Shown piece by piece: positions 1 to 6,839 of a DNA stretch of 26,653 nucleotides. A model generated the notes under the pieces. That model saw only the letters and a list, made by a program, of their open reading frames with translations, was not told the origin of the DNA and did no database searches. Positions within the stretch are counted from its first letter, which is position 1, and each line of letters begins with the position of its first letter. Origin of the DNA: JACDBD01 sp050743385 (GTDB lineage Bacteria > Actinomycetota > Acidimicrobiia > IMCC26256 > JACDBD01). The stretch lies in contig JBOGFJ010000030.1 of NCBI GenBank assembly GCA_050743385.1, positions 1 to 26,653 on the forward strand, given 5' to 3'. Made by a program: the position numbers and the translations under genes.

Positions 1-1074
1 CCGCCGGCACCCGCGCCGGCGCCGCCCGCGCCCGAGGGTGTGACCCCCGACGACCCCGGCACCGGCGGGACCGGTGGCGGCGGCGACGCCGGCGGGCCGA
101 CGTCGGGCGGGCCGGGCACGTCGGGTGCTTCCGGCGGTGCGGACGATTCGGGTGACGACTCGTTCCCTGAGCGGTTGGCCGCCGCCGCCGGTAGTCGCAC
201 CAACCTCATGCTCCTGGCTCTGGGGCTCGGCGTCGCGCTTCTCGGCGCCAGCCCGCGCGTGCACACCTATCGCCGTGCTCGGCGCGAGGTGCTCACCCGG
301 CTTGGCGACGCGTACGAACAGCAGCGCCGGGCGGCGGCGGAGCTGGCCGAGGCCGACCGCCTCAAGGGCGAGTTCCTCAGCATGGTGTCGCACGAGCTGC
401 GCACCCCGCTCACCGCGGTCAAGGGCTTCGTCGACACCGTGCTCCTGCACTGGGATCGCTTCCCCGAGGCGCGCCGGCGCGATCTTCTCGAGCGTGCCGC
501 GGGCAATGCCGACGACCTCTCGCGCCTTGTCGACCAGCTCGTCGACTTCGCCCGCATCGACGCCAACCAGGTCAACATCGATCCGAGGCCACTGGTCGTG
601 CGTTCGGCCGTCGACGAGGTCGTGCGCGACGTCGCGCCGTTGCTCTCGGATCATCGCATCGAGGTCGACGCACCGGCGACGCTCGTGATGCTCGCCGACA
701 CCGATGCGTTCGCTCACGTGCTCGTGAACCTGCTGACCAATGCGGCGAAGTTCTCGGCCTCGGGGACCCTCATTCGCGTCGCTGGCCGAGCCGAGCGCAG
801 CTCGGTCGTGGTGTCGGTCACCGATCACGGCGTGGGTATCGCCCGCGAAGACCAGGCGCGGATCTTCGAGCGCTTCTACCAGTCGGACCGAGCGGAGACG
901 GCGCGACTCGGCACCGGCATCGGTCTGGCGATCGCCCGCCGCTTCAGCGAGGTGCAGGGCGGGCGCATCTGGGTCGAGAGCGAGCCCGGCCGGGGATCGA
1001 CCTTCTCGTTCATCCTACCGGCGGGCCCGAAGACGACACCGCGTGAGGTCGTGAGCGCCGCGTCGGTGTCGTAG
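1..1074 (+). CDS. Sensor histidine kinase, 5' end outside window
   Basis: Membrane-anchored two-component sensor kinase. The frame is open to the left edge (Pro/Ala-rich codons from base 1), so the GTG at 40 is probably internal and the true start lies upstream. Numbering from that GTG: a Gly/Ser/Asp-rich low-complexity segment (1-50), one membrane segment (about 54-70), a short coiled linker, then HisKA with H-box SHELRTPL (phospho-accepting His about 118). The HATPase domain has N-box NLLTNAAKF, G1 DHGVGI, F-box FERFYQ and G2 GTGIGLAIA. No HAMP or PAS domain is visible in this part. The catalytic core is complete. No response regulator lies downstream; the next gene is convergent, 3 bases away. 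The kinase call is firm; signal and partner are unknown. Confidence 0.9.
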   Translation, partial: PPAPAPAPPAPEGVTPDDPGTGGTGGGGDAGGPTSGGPGTSGASGGADDSGDDSFPERLAAAAGSRTNLMLLALGLGVALLGASPRVHTYRRARREVLTRLGDAYEQQRRAAAELAEADRLKGEFLSMVSHELRTPLTAVKGFVDTVLLHWDRFPEARRRDLLERAAGNADDLSRLVDQLVDFARIDANQVNIDPRPLVVRSAVDEVVRDVAPLLSDHRIEVDAPATLVMLADTDAFAHVLVNLLTNAAKFSASGTLIRVAGRAERSSVVVSVTDHGVGIAREDQARIFERFYQSDRAETARLGTGIGLAIARRFSEVQGGRIWVESEPGRGSTFSFILPAGPKTTPREVVSAASVS

Positions 1075-1077
1075 CGC

Positions 1078-1479
1078 CTACGACTCCTTGCGCCGCACGA
1101 AGAACGTGCCGGTGCCGCGCGACACGATCTCGCCCTGAGCCGACCGCACCCACGACTCCACGTAGGCGACCTGGCGCGCCAGCCGCACCACCTCACCGCG
1201 CACGGTCAACGTGTCGCCCACCTGGGCGGCCCGCATGGTCTCGTACTTGATGTCGAGGGTCGCGGCCCGGTCGCCCGACTCCAGCGCCGAATTGGTGGCG
1301 AAGTTCATGGCGGCGTCGTGGATCACGCCGTACACCCCGCCGTGCACCGCGCCCAGCGGGTTGCTGGCGAGCTCGGTGGGCGTCCAGGTGGCGGTCGCCC
1401 AGCCTTCGCCGTAGCCGTCGAACGACACTCCGAGCTGCCCGAGCAGGGGCATACCGCCGTCGCCGAGGGCGTCGTCCAT
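1078..1479 (-). CDS. PaaI-type hotdog-fold acyl-CoA thioesterase
   Basis: Short hotdog-fold thioesterase (133 aa from the ATG at 1479), the usual size for PaaI/YbgC-like acyl-CoA thioesterases that hydrolyse acyl- or aryl-acyl-CoA in the cytoplasm. The N-terminal half has the motif NPLGAVHGGV, matching the family HGG active-site turn, followed by the hotdog helix (IHDAAMNFATNSAL) and the strand DIKYE. An in-frame GTG four codons upstream (1491) follows a TAGCCT box at 1500-1505 by 8 nt and could be a leaderless start, so the N-terminus is uncertain. It is divergent from the thiolase at 1561, and the two may share control from the palindrome between them. Substrate cannot be read from sequence. 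Confidence 0.85.
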   Translation of the reverse strand: MDDALGDGGMPLLGQLGVSFDGYGEGWATATWTPTELASNPLGAVHGGVYGVIHDAAMNFATNSALESGDRAATLDIKYETMRAAQVGDTLTVRGEVVRLARQVAYVESWVRSAQGEIVSRGTGTFFVRRKES

Positions 1480-1515
1480 GCTGCGGGGCACGGGTGGGCA
1501 GGCTAGTCGTGGCGA

Positions 1516-1521
1516 TACAGT
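1516..1521 (+). promoter_or_regulatory. Candidate -10 box for the thiolase gene
   Basis: TACAGT lies immediately before the palindrome at 1522-1535. Transcription starting 6-8 nt downstream would begin inside that palindrome, leaving a leader of about 33 nt with a GGAGG ribosome-binding site at 1547-1551 (9 nt before the ATG). No clear -35 box is seen. Confidence 0.4.
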
Positions 1522-1535
1522 TGACCGCTCGGTCA
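1522..1535. promoter_or_regulatory. TetR-type operator candidate (inverted repeat)
   Basis: TGACCGCTCGGTCA is a perfect 6-bp inverted repeat with a 2-bp centre (TGACCG-CT-CGGTCA) in the 81-bp gap between the divergent thioesterase and thiolase genes. Short palindromes of this form are typical TetR-family operators, and fatty-acid and acyl-CoA genes are often controlled by such repressors. It abuts the candidate -10 box and covers the expected transcription start, which fits repression. The regulator gene is not in this window. Confidence 0.55.
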
Positions 1536-1560
1536 GTTTTGCGATCGGAGGCCTCACCTC

Positions 1561-2724
1561 ATGGCAACTGCAGTCGTCGTCGACGCCGTCCGCACCCCCC
1601 TCGGACGCAGGAACGGCAAGCTCAAGGACACCCACCCCGTCGACCTGGCGGCGCACACGCTCGAGGCCCTGGTCGAGCGCAACGACCTCGATCCGGCCCT
1701 CGTCGAAGACGTGATCATGGGTTGTGTGATGCAGGTCGGCGACCAGGCGATCAATGTCGGCCGCAACGCAGCCCTTGCCGCCGGCTTCCCCGAGACGGTC
1801 GTGGGCACGAGCATCGACCGTCAGTGCGGGTCGTCGCAGCAGGCGGCGCACTTCGCCGCCCAGGGCGTGATCGCGGGCGCGTACGACGTCGTGATCGCCG
1901 CCGGCGTCGAGAACATGACGCGCGTCCCCATGGGCGCGTCGGTGATCCCCGGCAGCGTTCCGTTCGGGCCCAAGATGATGTCGCGCTACTCCGACCCCGG
2001 GCTCGTGCCCCAGGGCATCTCGGCCGAGATGATCTCCGAGCAATGGGGCATCTCTCGTGAGGACAACGACGGCTTCTCCGTCGAGTCGCATCTGCGGGCG
2101 GCGCGCGCCACCGACGAGGGTCGCTTCGAGCGCGAGATCGTGCCCATCAAGGTCACGACGGAGGAGGGCACCGACGAGTTCGCGCGCGACGAGGGGTTCC
2201 GCCCCGACTCGTCGCTGGAGAAGCTCGCCAACCTCAAGCCCGCGTTCAAGCCCGACGGCGTCATCACGGCCGGCAACTCGTCCCAGATCAGCGACGGCGC
2301 CGCCGCCGTGCTGGTCATGAGCGAGGAGAAGGCGAGCGAGCTCGGCCTCACGCCCAAAGCCCGGTTCCACGCGTTCGCGCTCGCCGGCGTCGACCCCGTC
2401 ATCATGCTCACGGGCCCGATTCCGGCGACCACGAAAGTGCTCGAGCGGGCGAAGATGACGCTCGACCAGATGGACCTGGTGGAGATCAACGAGGCGTTCG
2501 CCCCGGTGGTGCTGGCGTGGGAGAAGGAGCACCACGCCGACATGAGCAGAGTCAACGTGAACGGCGGCGCCATCGCCATCGGCCACCCGCTGGGCTGCTC
2601 GGGCGCCCGGCTCATGGCCACGCTCGTCCACGAGCTCGAGCGCACCGGCGGCCGTTGGGGGCTCCAGACGATGTGCGAGGGCGGCGGGATGGCCAACGCG
2701 ACCGTGCTCGAACGCCTCGGCTGA
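1561..2724 (+). CDS. Acetyl-CoA acyltransferase (thiolase)
   Basis: Thiolase-family enzyme, 387 aa, the standard length. It would cleave 3-ketoacyl-CoA with CoA (beta-oxidation) or condense acetyl-CoA. The N-terminal domain has nucleophilic Cys89 in DRQCGSS. The C-terminal half has NEAFA, NGGAIAIGHPLGCSGAR (His342) and the second catalytic Cys372 in CEGGGMANA, so the triad is complete. The ATG is preceded by GGAGG nine bases upstream, which supports this start. The divergent thioesterase and the palindromic operator suggest fatty-acid or other acyl-CoA catabolism. Whether it is a FadA-type or biosynthetic thiolase is not decidable from sequence alone. Confidence 0.95.
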   Translation: MATAVVVDAVRTPLGRRNGKLKDTHPVDLAAHTLEALVERNDLDPALVEDVIMGCVMQVGDQAINVGRNAALAAGFPETVVGTSIDRQCGSSQQAAHFAAQGVIAGAYDVVIAAGVENMTRVPMGASVIPGSVPFGPKMMSRYSDPGLVPQGISAEMISEQWGISREDNDGFSVESHLRAARATDEGRFEREIVPIKVTTEEGTDEFARDEGFRPDSSLEKLANLKPAFKPDGVITAGNSSQISDGAAAVLVMSEEKASELGLTPKARFHAFALAGVDPVIMLTGPIPATTKVLERAKMTLDQMDLVEINEAFAPVVLAWEKEHHADMSRVNVNGGAIAIGHPLGCSGARLMATLVHELERTGGRWGLQTMCEGGGMANATVLERLG

Positions 2725-2737
2725 CTCTCTGGGTCGC

Positions 2738-2856
2738 GCTCGCTCCGCTCGCCGCTCCCGCGCAATCCTGGCGGTCCGGGGGCCGGGGGACCCGGCCCCC
2801 TCGCCGGTGGACGGCTGCTCCGCTCGCCGCTGCGCTCGCCGCACCCGCGCAATCCT
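2738..2856. repeat. Imperfect direct repeat in intergenic region
   Basis: CTCCGCTCGCCGCT occurs at 2743-2756 and again at 2818-2831. CCCGCGCAATCCT occurs at 2757-2769 and 2844-2856. The second copy carries 12 extra bases (2832-2843) between the two blocks. The copies flank the hairpin at 2778-2800. This is direct sequence observation; function is unknown. Confidence 0.7.
2778..2800. terminator. Strong GC hairpin downstream of thiolase
   Basis: GGGGGCCGG (2778-2786) pairs perfectly with CCGGCCCCC (2792-2800) around a 5-nt loop. It lies 54 bases after the thiolase stop. There is no T-run, as is common for actinobacterial terminators, so a terminator role is plausible but unproven. Confidence 0.45.
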
Positions 2857-2884
2857 TCGGTCGCGGGGTCCCGCCGGAGCGGGC

Positions 2885-2890
2885 CACAAT
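2885..2890 (+). promoter_or_regulatory. Possible leaderless -10 box (weak)
   Basis: CACAAT ends 6 nt before the GTG start at 2897. The first base departs from TANNNT, so this is the weakest of the leaderless candidates. Spacing matches the stronger examples at 3540, 14700 and 26037. Confidence 0.3.
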
Positions 2891-2896
2891 CGGATC

Positions 2897-3145
2897 GTGC
2901 TCTGGGACATCCTGCGGGTGGTGATCGCGCTCGTGGCGGCGGTGACGATCTACGTCGTGGGCGCGGCCGTGCTGCGGAAGTTCAAGATCGCTCCGCCCGA
3001 CGACCCCGACCCGGCGGAGCTGCGGCCCGTCGACGTGCGCTTCCGCTGCGAGGTGTGCGGGGCGGAGGTGACGATGACGGTCTCGGCGTCCGACGAGCCC
3101 GAGGCCCCCCGGCACTGCCGGGAGGACATGACCCGAATTGTCTGA
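2897..3145 (+). CDS. Small membrane-anchored Cys-rich protein
   Basis: 82-aa protein of unknown function starting at GTG 2897. Residues 5-26 form one hydrophobic helix, followed by a short Pro/Asp-rich linker. A compact C-terminal segment has C51-x2-C54 and H73-C74, a zinc-ribbon-like arrangement. No classical ribosome-binding site is present, but a CACAAT box 6 nt before the GTG would fit a leaderless mRNA. Codon use matches neighbours and the frame is clean, so I think it is real. It is convergent with crgA, with an 80-bp gap holding a hairpin. Confidence 0.65.
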   Translation: MLWDILRVVIALVAAVTIYVVGAAVLRKFKIAPPDDPDPAELRPVDVRFRCEVCGAEVTMTVSASDEPEAPRHCREDMTRIV

Positions 3146-3156
3146 TTTTCACCAGG

Positions 3157-3190
3157 GTTCTCCCCAGGTTGTGGAGAACGCTGTGGGGAA
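3157..3190. other. Hairpin with DnaA-box-like motifs between convergent genes
   Basis: GTTCTCC (3157-3163) pairs with GGAGAAC (3173-3179) around a 9-nt loop, which could terminate either flanking gene. The same bases hold TGTGGAGAA (3170-3178, one mismatch to TGTGGATAA) and TGTGGGGAA (3182-3190, two mismatches), 12 bp apart. On the other strand sense, TTCTCCCCA (3159-3167) has two mismatches to TTATCCACA. A DnaA-binding role is speculative. Confidence 0.35.
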
Positions 3191-3225
3191 TTACAGGTGT
3201 GGCATTCCCCCGCGGCGGGGTTGGG

Positions 3226-3483
3226 TCACCGCAACCGGGTGGAGAGGATGAAGCCGCCGGTGATGAGGGCGAGGCCGACGAAGAGGAAGTTGTTGCTGGC
3301 TTCGCCGAAGAGCAGCTCGAGGTAGTTGAGGATCACGACCACGACGCCGGTCAGCATCATGGTGAACATGGTGACCGGTACCCAGAGCCTGCTCGGCGGC
3401 GCCTTCTGGGGGGTCGGGGGCGTGTAACGCGAGCGCTTGGCCTTCGGGTTGGCCTTGGCCGTCTTCGCCTTCGACCGGGGCAT
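3226..3483 (-). CDS. crgA: Cell division protein CrgA
   Basis: 85-aa integral membrane protein of the CrgA family, which in actinobacteria interacts with FtsZ and peptidoglycan synthases at the division septum. A basic Lys/Arg-rich cytoplasmic tail (1-32, several PKAK/SRYTPP-like stretches) precedes two membrane helices (about 33-54 and 63-81) joined by a short loop containing EASNN. Length and topology are typical. A TATCCT box 7 nt upstream of the ATG suggests leaderless transcription. It is divergent from pabA, as crgA is from trpG in mycobacteria, and belongs to the same neighbourhood as pknB-fhaA. Confidence 0.93.
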   Translation of the reverse strand: MPRSKAKTAKANPKAKRSRYTPPTPQKAPPSRLWVPVTMFTMMLTGVVVVILNYLELLFGEASNNFLFVGLALITGGFILSTRLR

Positions 3484-3490
3484 CGGCGGG

Positions 3491-3496
3491 AGGATA
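3491..3496 (-). promoter_or_regulatory. Leaderless -10 box for crgA
   Basis: On the minus strand TATCCT ends 7 nt before the crgA ATG (3483), placing the expected transcription start at or next to the A of the start codon. No Shine-Dalgarno sequence is present. Confidence 0.55.
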
Positions 3497-3539
3497 CCGG
3501 CCCGGCCGATAAGGGGCCGGCGGCCGGGGACGGGCGCGT

Positions 3540-3545
3540 TACCGT
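3540..3545 (+). promoter_or_regulatory. Leaderless -10 box for pabA/trpG
   Basis: TACCGT ends 6 nt before the GTG at 3552. There is no ribosome-binding site, so a leaderless transcript is likely. It sits in the 68-bp divergent gap with the crgA promoter. Confidence 0.5.
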
Positions 3546-3551
3546 GCCGGC

Positions 3552-4142
3552 GTGCCTCCCCGCGTCGTCGTCATCGACAACTACGACTCGTTCGTCTACA
3601 ACCTCGTCCAGTACCTCGGTGAGCTCGGCGCCGAGCCGATCGTGCACCGCCACGACCAGGTGAGCGTGGGCGAGCTGCGCGACCTCGCCCCCGACGCGGT
3701 GCTGGTGTCACCCGGCCCCGGTCGCCCCGAAGACGCCGGCGTGTCCAACGACGCCATCCGCGCCTTCGGTGAAGCGGGTGTCCCCGTGCTGGGGGTGTGC
3801 CTGGGCCACCAGTGTGTCGGCCAGCTCTACGGCGGCGACGTCGTCCGGGCGCCCCGGGTCATGCACGGCAAGACCTCCGAGATCCACCACGACAGTGCCG
3901 GTGTGTTCGCCGGGCTCCCCGACCCGCTCACCGCCACCCGCTACCACTCGTTGGTCGTGGCGCGCGACACCGTGCCCTCGGCGTTGGTGGTGAGCGCCGA
4001 GGCCGACGACGGCCTGGTGATGGGGCTGCGACACCGCGAGCTCCCCATCGAGGGTGTGCAATTCCATCCCGAGTCGATCCTCACCGAGTCGGGCCACACG
4101 CTCCTGAAGAACTTCCTCGGCGCTACGGCAGCGACGCGGTAG
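3552..4142 (+). CDS. pabA: Glutamine amidotransferase of anthranilate/ADC synthase
   Basis: Class I glutamine amidotransferase, 196 aa, the small subunit that hydrolyses glutamine and passes ammonia to anthranilate synthase (TrpE) or aminodeoxychorismate synthase (PabB). It shows the N-terminal DNYDSFVYNL motif, oxyanion-hole segment VSPGPGRPEDAG, nucleophile Cys in GVCLGHQ, and the His/Glu pair in VQFHPES near the C-terminus; all catalytic residues are present. The equivalent gene beside crgA and pknB in mycobacteria is called trpG, and the protein may serve both folate and tryptophan synthesis. No synthase large subunit is nearby. The 3' end overlaps the convergent mutY gene by 20 bases. 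Confidence 0.92.
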   Translation: MPPRVVVIDNYDSFVYNLVQYLGELGAEPIVHRHDQVSVGELRDLAPDAVLVSPGPGRPEDAGVSNDAIRAFGEAGVPVLGVCLGHQCVGQLYGGDVVRAPRVMHGKTSEIHHDSAGVFAGLPDPLTATRYHSLVVARDTVPSALVVSAEADDGLVMGLRHRELPIEGVQFHPESILTESGHTLLKNFLGATAATR

Positions 4143-4890
4143 CGCCGGTGACGGCGGCGAGGCCGTCGGAGACGAGCGACGTCAGCGCGTCGGGGTCGAG
4201 CGCAGTTGCGTCGGCGGGGCCGGCTCGCAGCGCGGCGAGAACGCGGCCGCGACGCTGCCGGAACGACCCCTCGAAGCGCCCCTGCCGCGAGCGTCGTTCA
4301 TCGTCGAGCGGGCCGCGCGCGACGCAGGCGGGTTGTAGCGGGCACTCGTCGCAGCGGGGGGAGCGGGGTCGGCACAGCAGAGCACCCACGTCCATCAACG
4401 CCAGCAGGCGGTCGCGTCCGGTCAGGGGCTTCCCGATCTCCCGGGCCGCGGTCGCGGCGACGCGGTCACCCAACCGCCGCCCCGCGACGCGCTCGACGAC
4501 CCGGCGGACGTTCACGTCGAGTGCCACCACGTCGGCGCCGTCGGCCTGGGCCGCGACGGCGGCGGCGGTATACCGCCCGACGCCCGGCAGCTCGGTGAGC
4601 TCGTCGGGCCAGCCCCGCTCGGTGACGATCACCGCCGTCTCCCACAGCCGCCGCGCCCGGCGCGGGTAACCCAGGCGGTCCCACGCTGCGATCACCGGGC
4701 CCGGCCCGGCGGCCGCCATCGCCGCCGGGGTCGGGAACCTCGCCATGAACGCGGGCCACGCCTGGGTCACGCGTGGCACCTGCGTCTGGTGGAGCATCAC
4801 CTCCGACACCAGCACCGGCCACCGCTCACGGATCGCCCGCCACGGGAGGTCGTGACGGCCGTGGCGCGCGTACCAGGTGTGGAGCGACAC
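4123..4890 (-). CDS. mutY: A/G-specific adenine glycosylase (MutY-like)
   Basis: Base-excision repair glycosylase of the HhH-GPD superfamily, 255 aa, expected to remove adenine mispaired with 8-oxoguanine. It shows DLPWR near the N-terminus, VSEVMLHQT (catalytic Glu30), the helix-hairpin-helix LPGVGRYTA (101-109), catalytic Asp125 in LDVNVRR, and a [4Fe-4S] motif C173-x6-C180-x2-C183-x5-C189. It ends soon after the cluster, so the NUDIX-like MutT domain that recognises 8-oxoG in E. coli MutY is missing or very short. I chose the GTG at 4890 because it lies one base after the pknB stop, implying coupled translation; the upstream frame overlaps pknB. Its place between pabA and pknB is not standard. 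Confidence 0.88.
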   Translation of the reverse strand: MSLHTWYARHGRHDLPWRAIRERWPVLVSEVMLHQTQVPRVTQAWPAFMARFPTPAAMAAAGPGPVIAAWDRLGYPRRARRLWETAVIVTERGWPDELTELPGVGRYTAAAVAAQADGADVVALDVNVRRVVERVAGRRLGDRVAATAAREIGKPLTGRDRLLALMDVGALLCRPRSPRCDECPLQPACVARGPLDDERRSRQGRFEGSFRQRRGRVLAALRAGPADATALDPDALTSLVSDGLAAVTGATASLP

Positions 4891-4891
4891 G

Positions 4892-6784
4892 CTACGGCGA
4901 CTGGGGAGCCTGGCCGACGACGATCGTGACGGTGGCGCCCTGGTCGGCCTGACCACCGGGAGGGCTCTGCGAGATCACCCGACCCGCCTGGTTCGGGTTG
5001 TTCGTCGCCATGGGCTGCACGATGACGTTGAAGCCGGAGATCAAGAGCAGGTTCTGTGCCTCCTCCTGGGTCTGACCGACGGTGTTGGGGATGTTGACCG
5101 TCTGGGGCCCCGTCGAGATGAACATCGTGAGCGCGTCGCCCTTGGTGCCGACGGTGCCTGCGGGAGGGTCGGTTCGGGTGGCGCGCCCGGCTTCGATGGT
5201 GGCGCTGGGCTCGTTCGCGGTCGTGACCACGAACCCGGCCTGCTCGAGCAGTTCCTTGGCCGCCGCCGCCGGTTGGTTGGCGACGTCGGGGATCGCGACC
5301 TGGGGCTGGCGCGCCCGCACGAGGATGACCGCCCCGCCCTTCGGCACGCGCGCGCCCGCCGGGGGCTCGGTCCGCAGCACGGTGCCCGGTGGCTGGTCGC
5401 TGTCTTCGTCCTGGCACTGACCCGAGAGCCCGATCTCCTGGAGCGCCTGTACCGCGGCGAGGCACTGCTGGCCGACGAGGTTGCCGGGCACCTCGACCTC
5501 GGCCTCGCTCACGAACAGGCGGACCTCGCGACCCTCCTCGAGCCTTCGACCCGGGCCGGGCTCCTGGCGGAGGACCTCGTTGGCCGGTTCGGTGCTCGTC
5601 TCGTCGACGCGCTCCACCCGGAAGCCCTCGGCGACGAGGGCCTGCCTCGCGGTATCGAAGTCTTGGCCCACGACGTCGGGCACGTCGATCCGACGCGCCC
5701 CCCCGTTGTTGCGGTCACCCGCGCCCGCGAGCAGCCAGACGATCACACCCGCCAGCAATGCGAGGCCCACGACACCGGCGACGATCGTGCCCCACCGCCG
5801 GCGGGGCTGGTCGTAGTAGTCGTAGTCGGGCGGTTCGCTTCGGGTAGCCGGGGGCGCCGGAGCCGCCGGGGGCATCGCCTCGGTCTGGCCGGCACTGGCC
5901 CCCGTGGGGATCTCGGCGATCGCGGCAGTGACCGGAGCCGCGCTGGGCGGCTTCCCGCGCCCGAACCGCACCAGGTCGTCGCGCAGGTCGTCGGCCGACT
6001 GGTAACGGGCGTCGAGGTCTTTCGCCATCGCCGCGGCGACGATCTGGTCGAGATCGGGCGGTACGTCGAGCGCCCGGTCGCTCGGTCGCGGAGCGACCTC
6101 GCGCACGTGCTTGTAGGCGACGACAACGGGCGTATCGCCGCTGAACGGCGGCTCACCCGTGAGCATCTCGAAAAGGACGACGCCGAGCGAGTACACGTCG
6201 GAGCGGCCGTCGACCGGCAGGCCCTGGGCCTGCTCGGGAGAGAAGTAGGTGGCGGTGCCCATGACGGCGCCGGTCTGCGTGAGCGCCTCACCGACGTTGC
6301 CTTGGGTGGCACGGGCGATGCCGAAGTCGGTGACCTTCACCCGTCCGGCCGCCGTCATCAGCACGTTGCCGGGCTTGACGTCCCGGTGCACGACCCCCGC
6401 TCGGTGCGCGAACGCGAGCGCACCGGCGATCTCAGCACCGATCTCGGCCACCTGAGCCGGTGGCAGCGCGCCCTGCGCCCGGATCAGGTCGCGCAGGCTG
6501 CGCCCCTCTACGTACTCCATGACGATGAAGTAGGTCCCTCGTTCCTGCCCCCAGTCGTAGATGCCGACGATGTTGGGATGGTTGAGGTTGGCGGCTGCCT
6601 GCGCCTCACGCCGGAACCGCTCGACGAAGCTCGGGTCGCGTGCGAACTCGGGGAAGAGCGCCTTGATCGCCACGGGGCGGTCGAGCAGCTGATCGCGGGC
6701 CAGGTACACCTGCGCCATCCCGCCGCGGGCGATCCCCCGCTGGATCTCGTAGCGGTTGGAGAAGACGTCGGCGACTTGCGTCAT
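4892..6784 (-). CDS. pknB: PASTA-domain Ser/Thr protein kinase PknB
   Basis: Transmembrane Hanks-type kinase, 630 aa, that senses peptidoglycan fragments and phosphorylates division and wall-synthesis proteins. Kinase domain 11-275: Gly loop GIARGGMAQVY, ATP-binding Lys41, HRDVKPGN (Asp135), DFG (153-155) and activation-loop Thr169/Thr171 in the conserved TQTGAVMGT. A Pro/Ala-rich juxtamembrane segment (280-330) and one membrane helix (about 332-354) follow. Four extracellular PASTA repeats occupy about 366-427, 430-491, 496-557 and 562-624; the second has two Cys (441, 457). There is no Shine-Dalgarno sequence; a TAGGGT box at 6794-6799 lies 9 nt upstream of the ATG. It is the only kinase in the cluster. 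Confidence 0.96.
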   Translation of the reverse strand: MTQVADVFSNRYEIQRGIARGGMAQVYLARDQLLDRPVAIKALFPEFARDPSFVERFRREAQAAANLNHPNIVGIYDWGQERGTYFIVMEYVEGRSLRDLIRAQGALPPAQVAEIGAEIAGALAFAHRAGVVHRDVKPGNVLMTAAGRVKVTDFGIARATQGNVGEALTQTGAVMGTATYFSPEQAQGLPVDGRSDVYSLGVVLFEMLTGEPPFSGDTPVVVAYKHVREVAPRPSDRALDVPPDLDQIVAAAMAKDLDARYQSADDLRDDLVRFGRGKPPSAAPVTAAIAEIPTGASAGQTEAMPPAAPAPPATRSEPPDYDYYDQPRRRWGTIVAGVVGLALLAGVIVWLLAGAGDRNNGGARRIDVPDVVGQDFDTARQALVAEGFRVERVDETSTEPANEVLRQEPGPGRRLEEGREVRLFVSEAEVEVPGNLVGQQCLAAVQALQEIGLSGQCQDEDSDQPPGTVLRTEPPAGARVPKGGAVILVRARQPQVAIPDVANQPAAAAKELLEQAGFVVTTANEPSATIEAGRATRTDPPAGTVGTKGDALTMFISTGPQTVNIPNTVGQTQEEAQNLLLISGFNVIVQPMATNNPNQAGRVISQSPPGGQADQGATVTIVVGQAPQSP

Positions 6785-6839
6785 CTAACGAAAACCCTAG
6801 CTTTCGTCGGTTGCGATTCTTCGGAACCTCGTCGCGCCC

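Noticed and set aside
1486..2910. Extension of the thioesterase frame to 610 codons
   Set aside because: The additional N-terminal part is antisense to the thiolase and compositionally abnormal. The thioesterase has the right family length from 1479.
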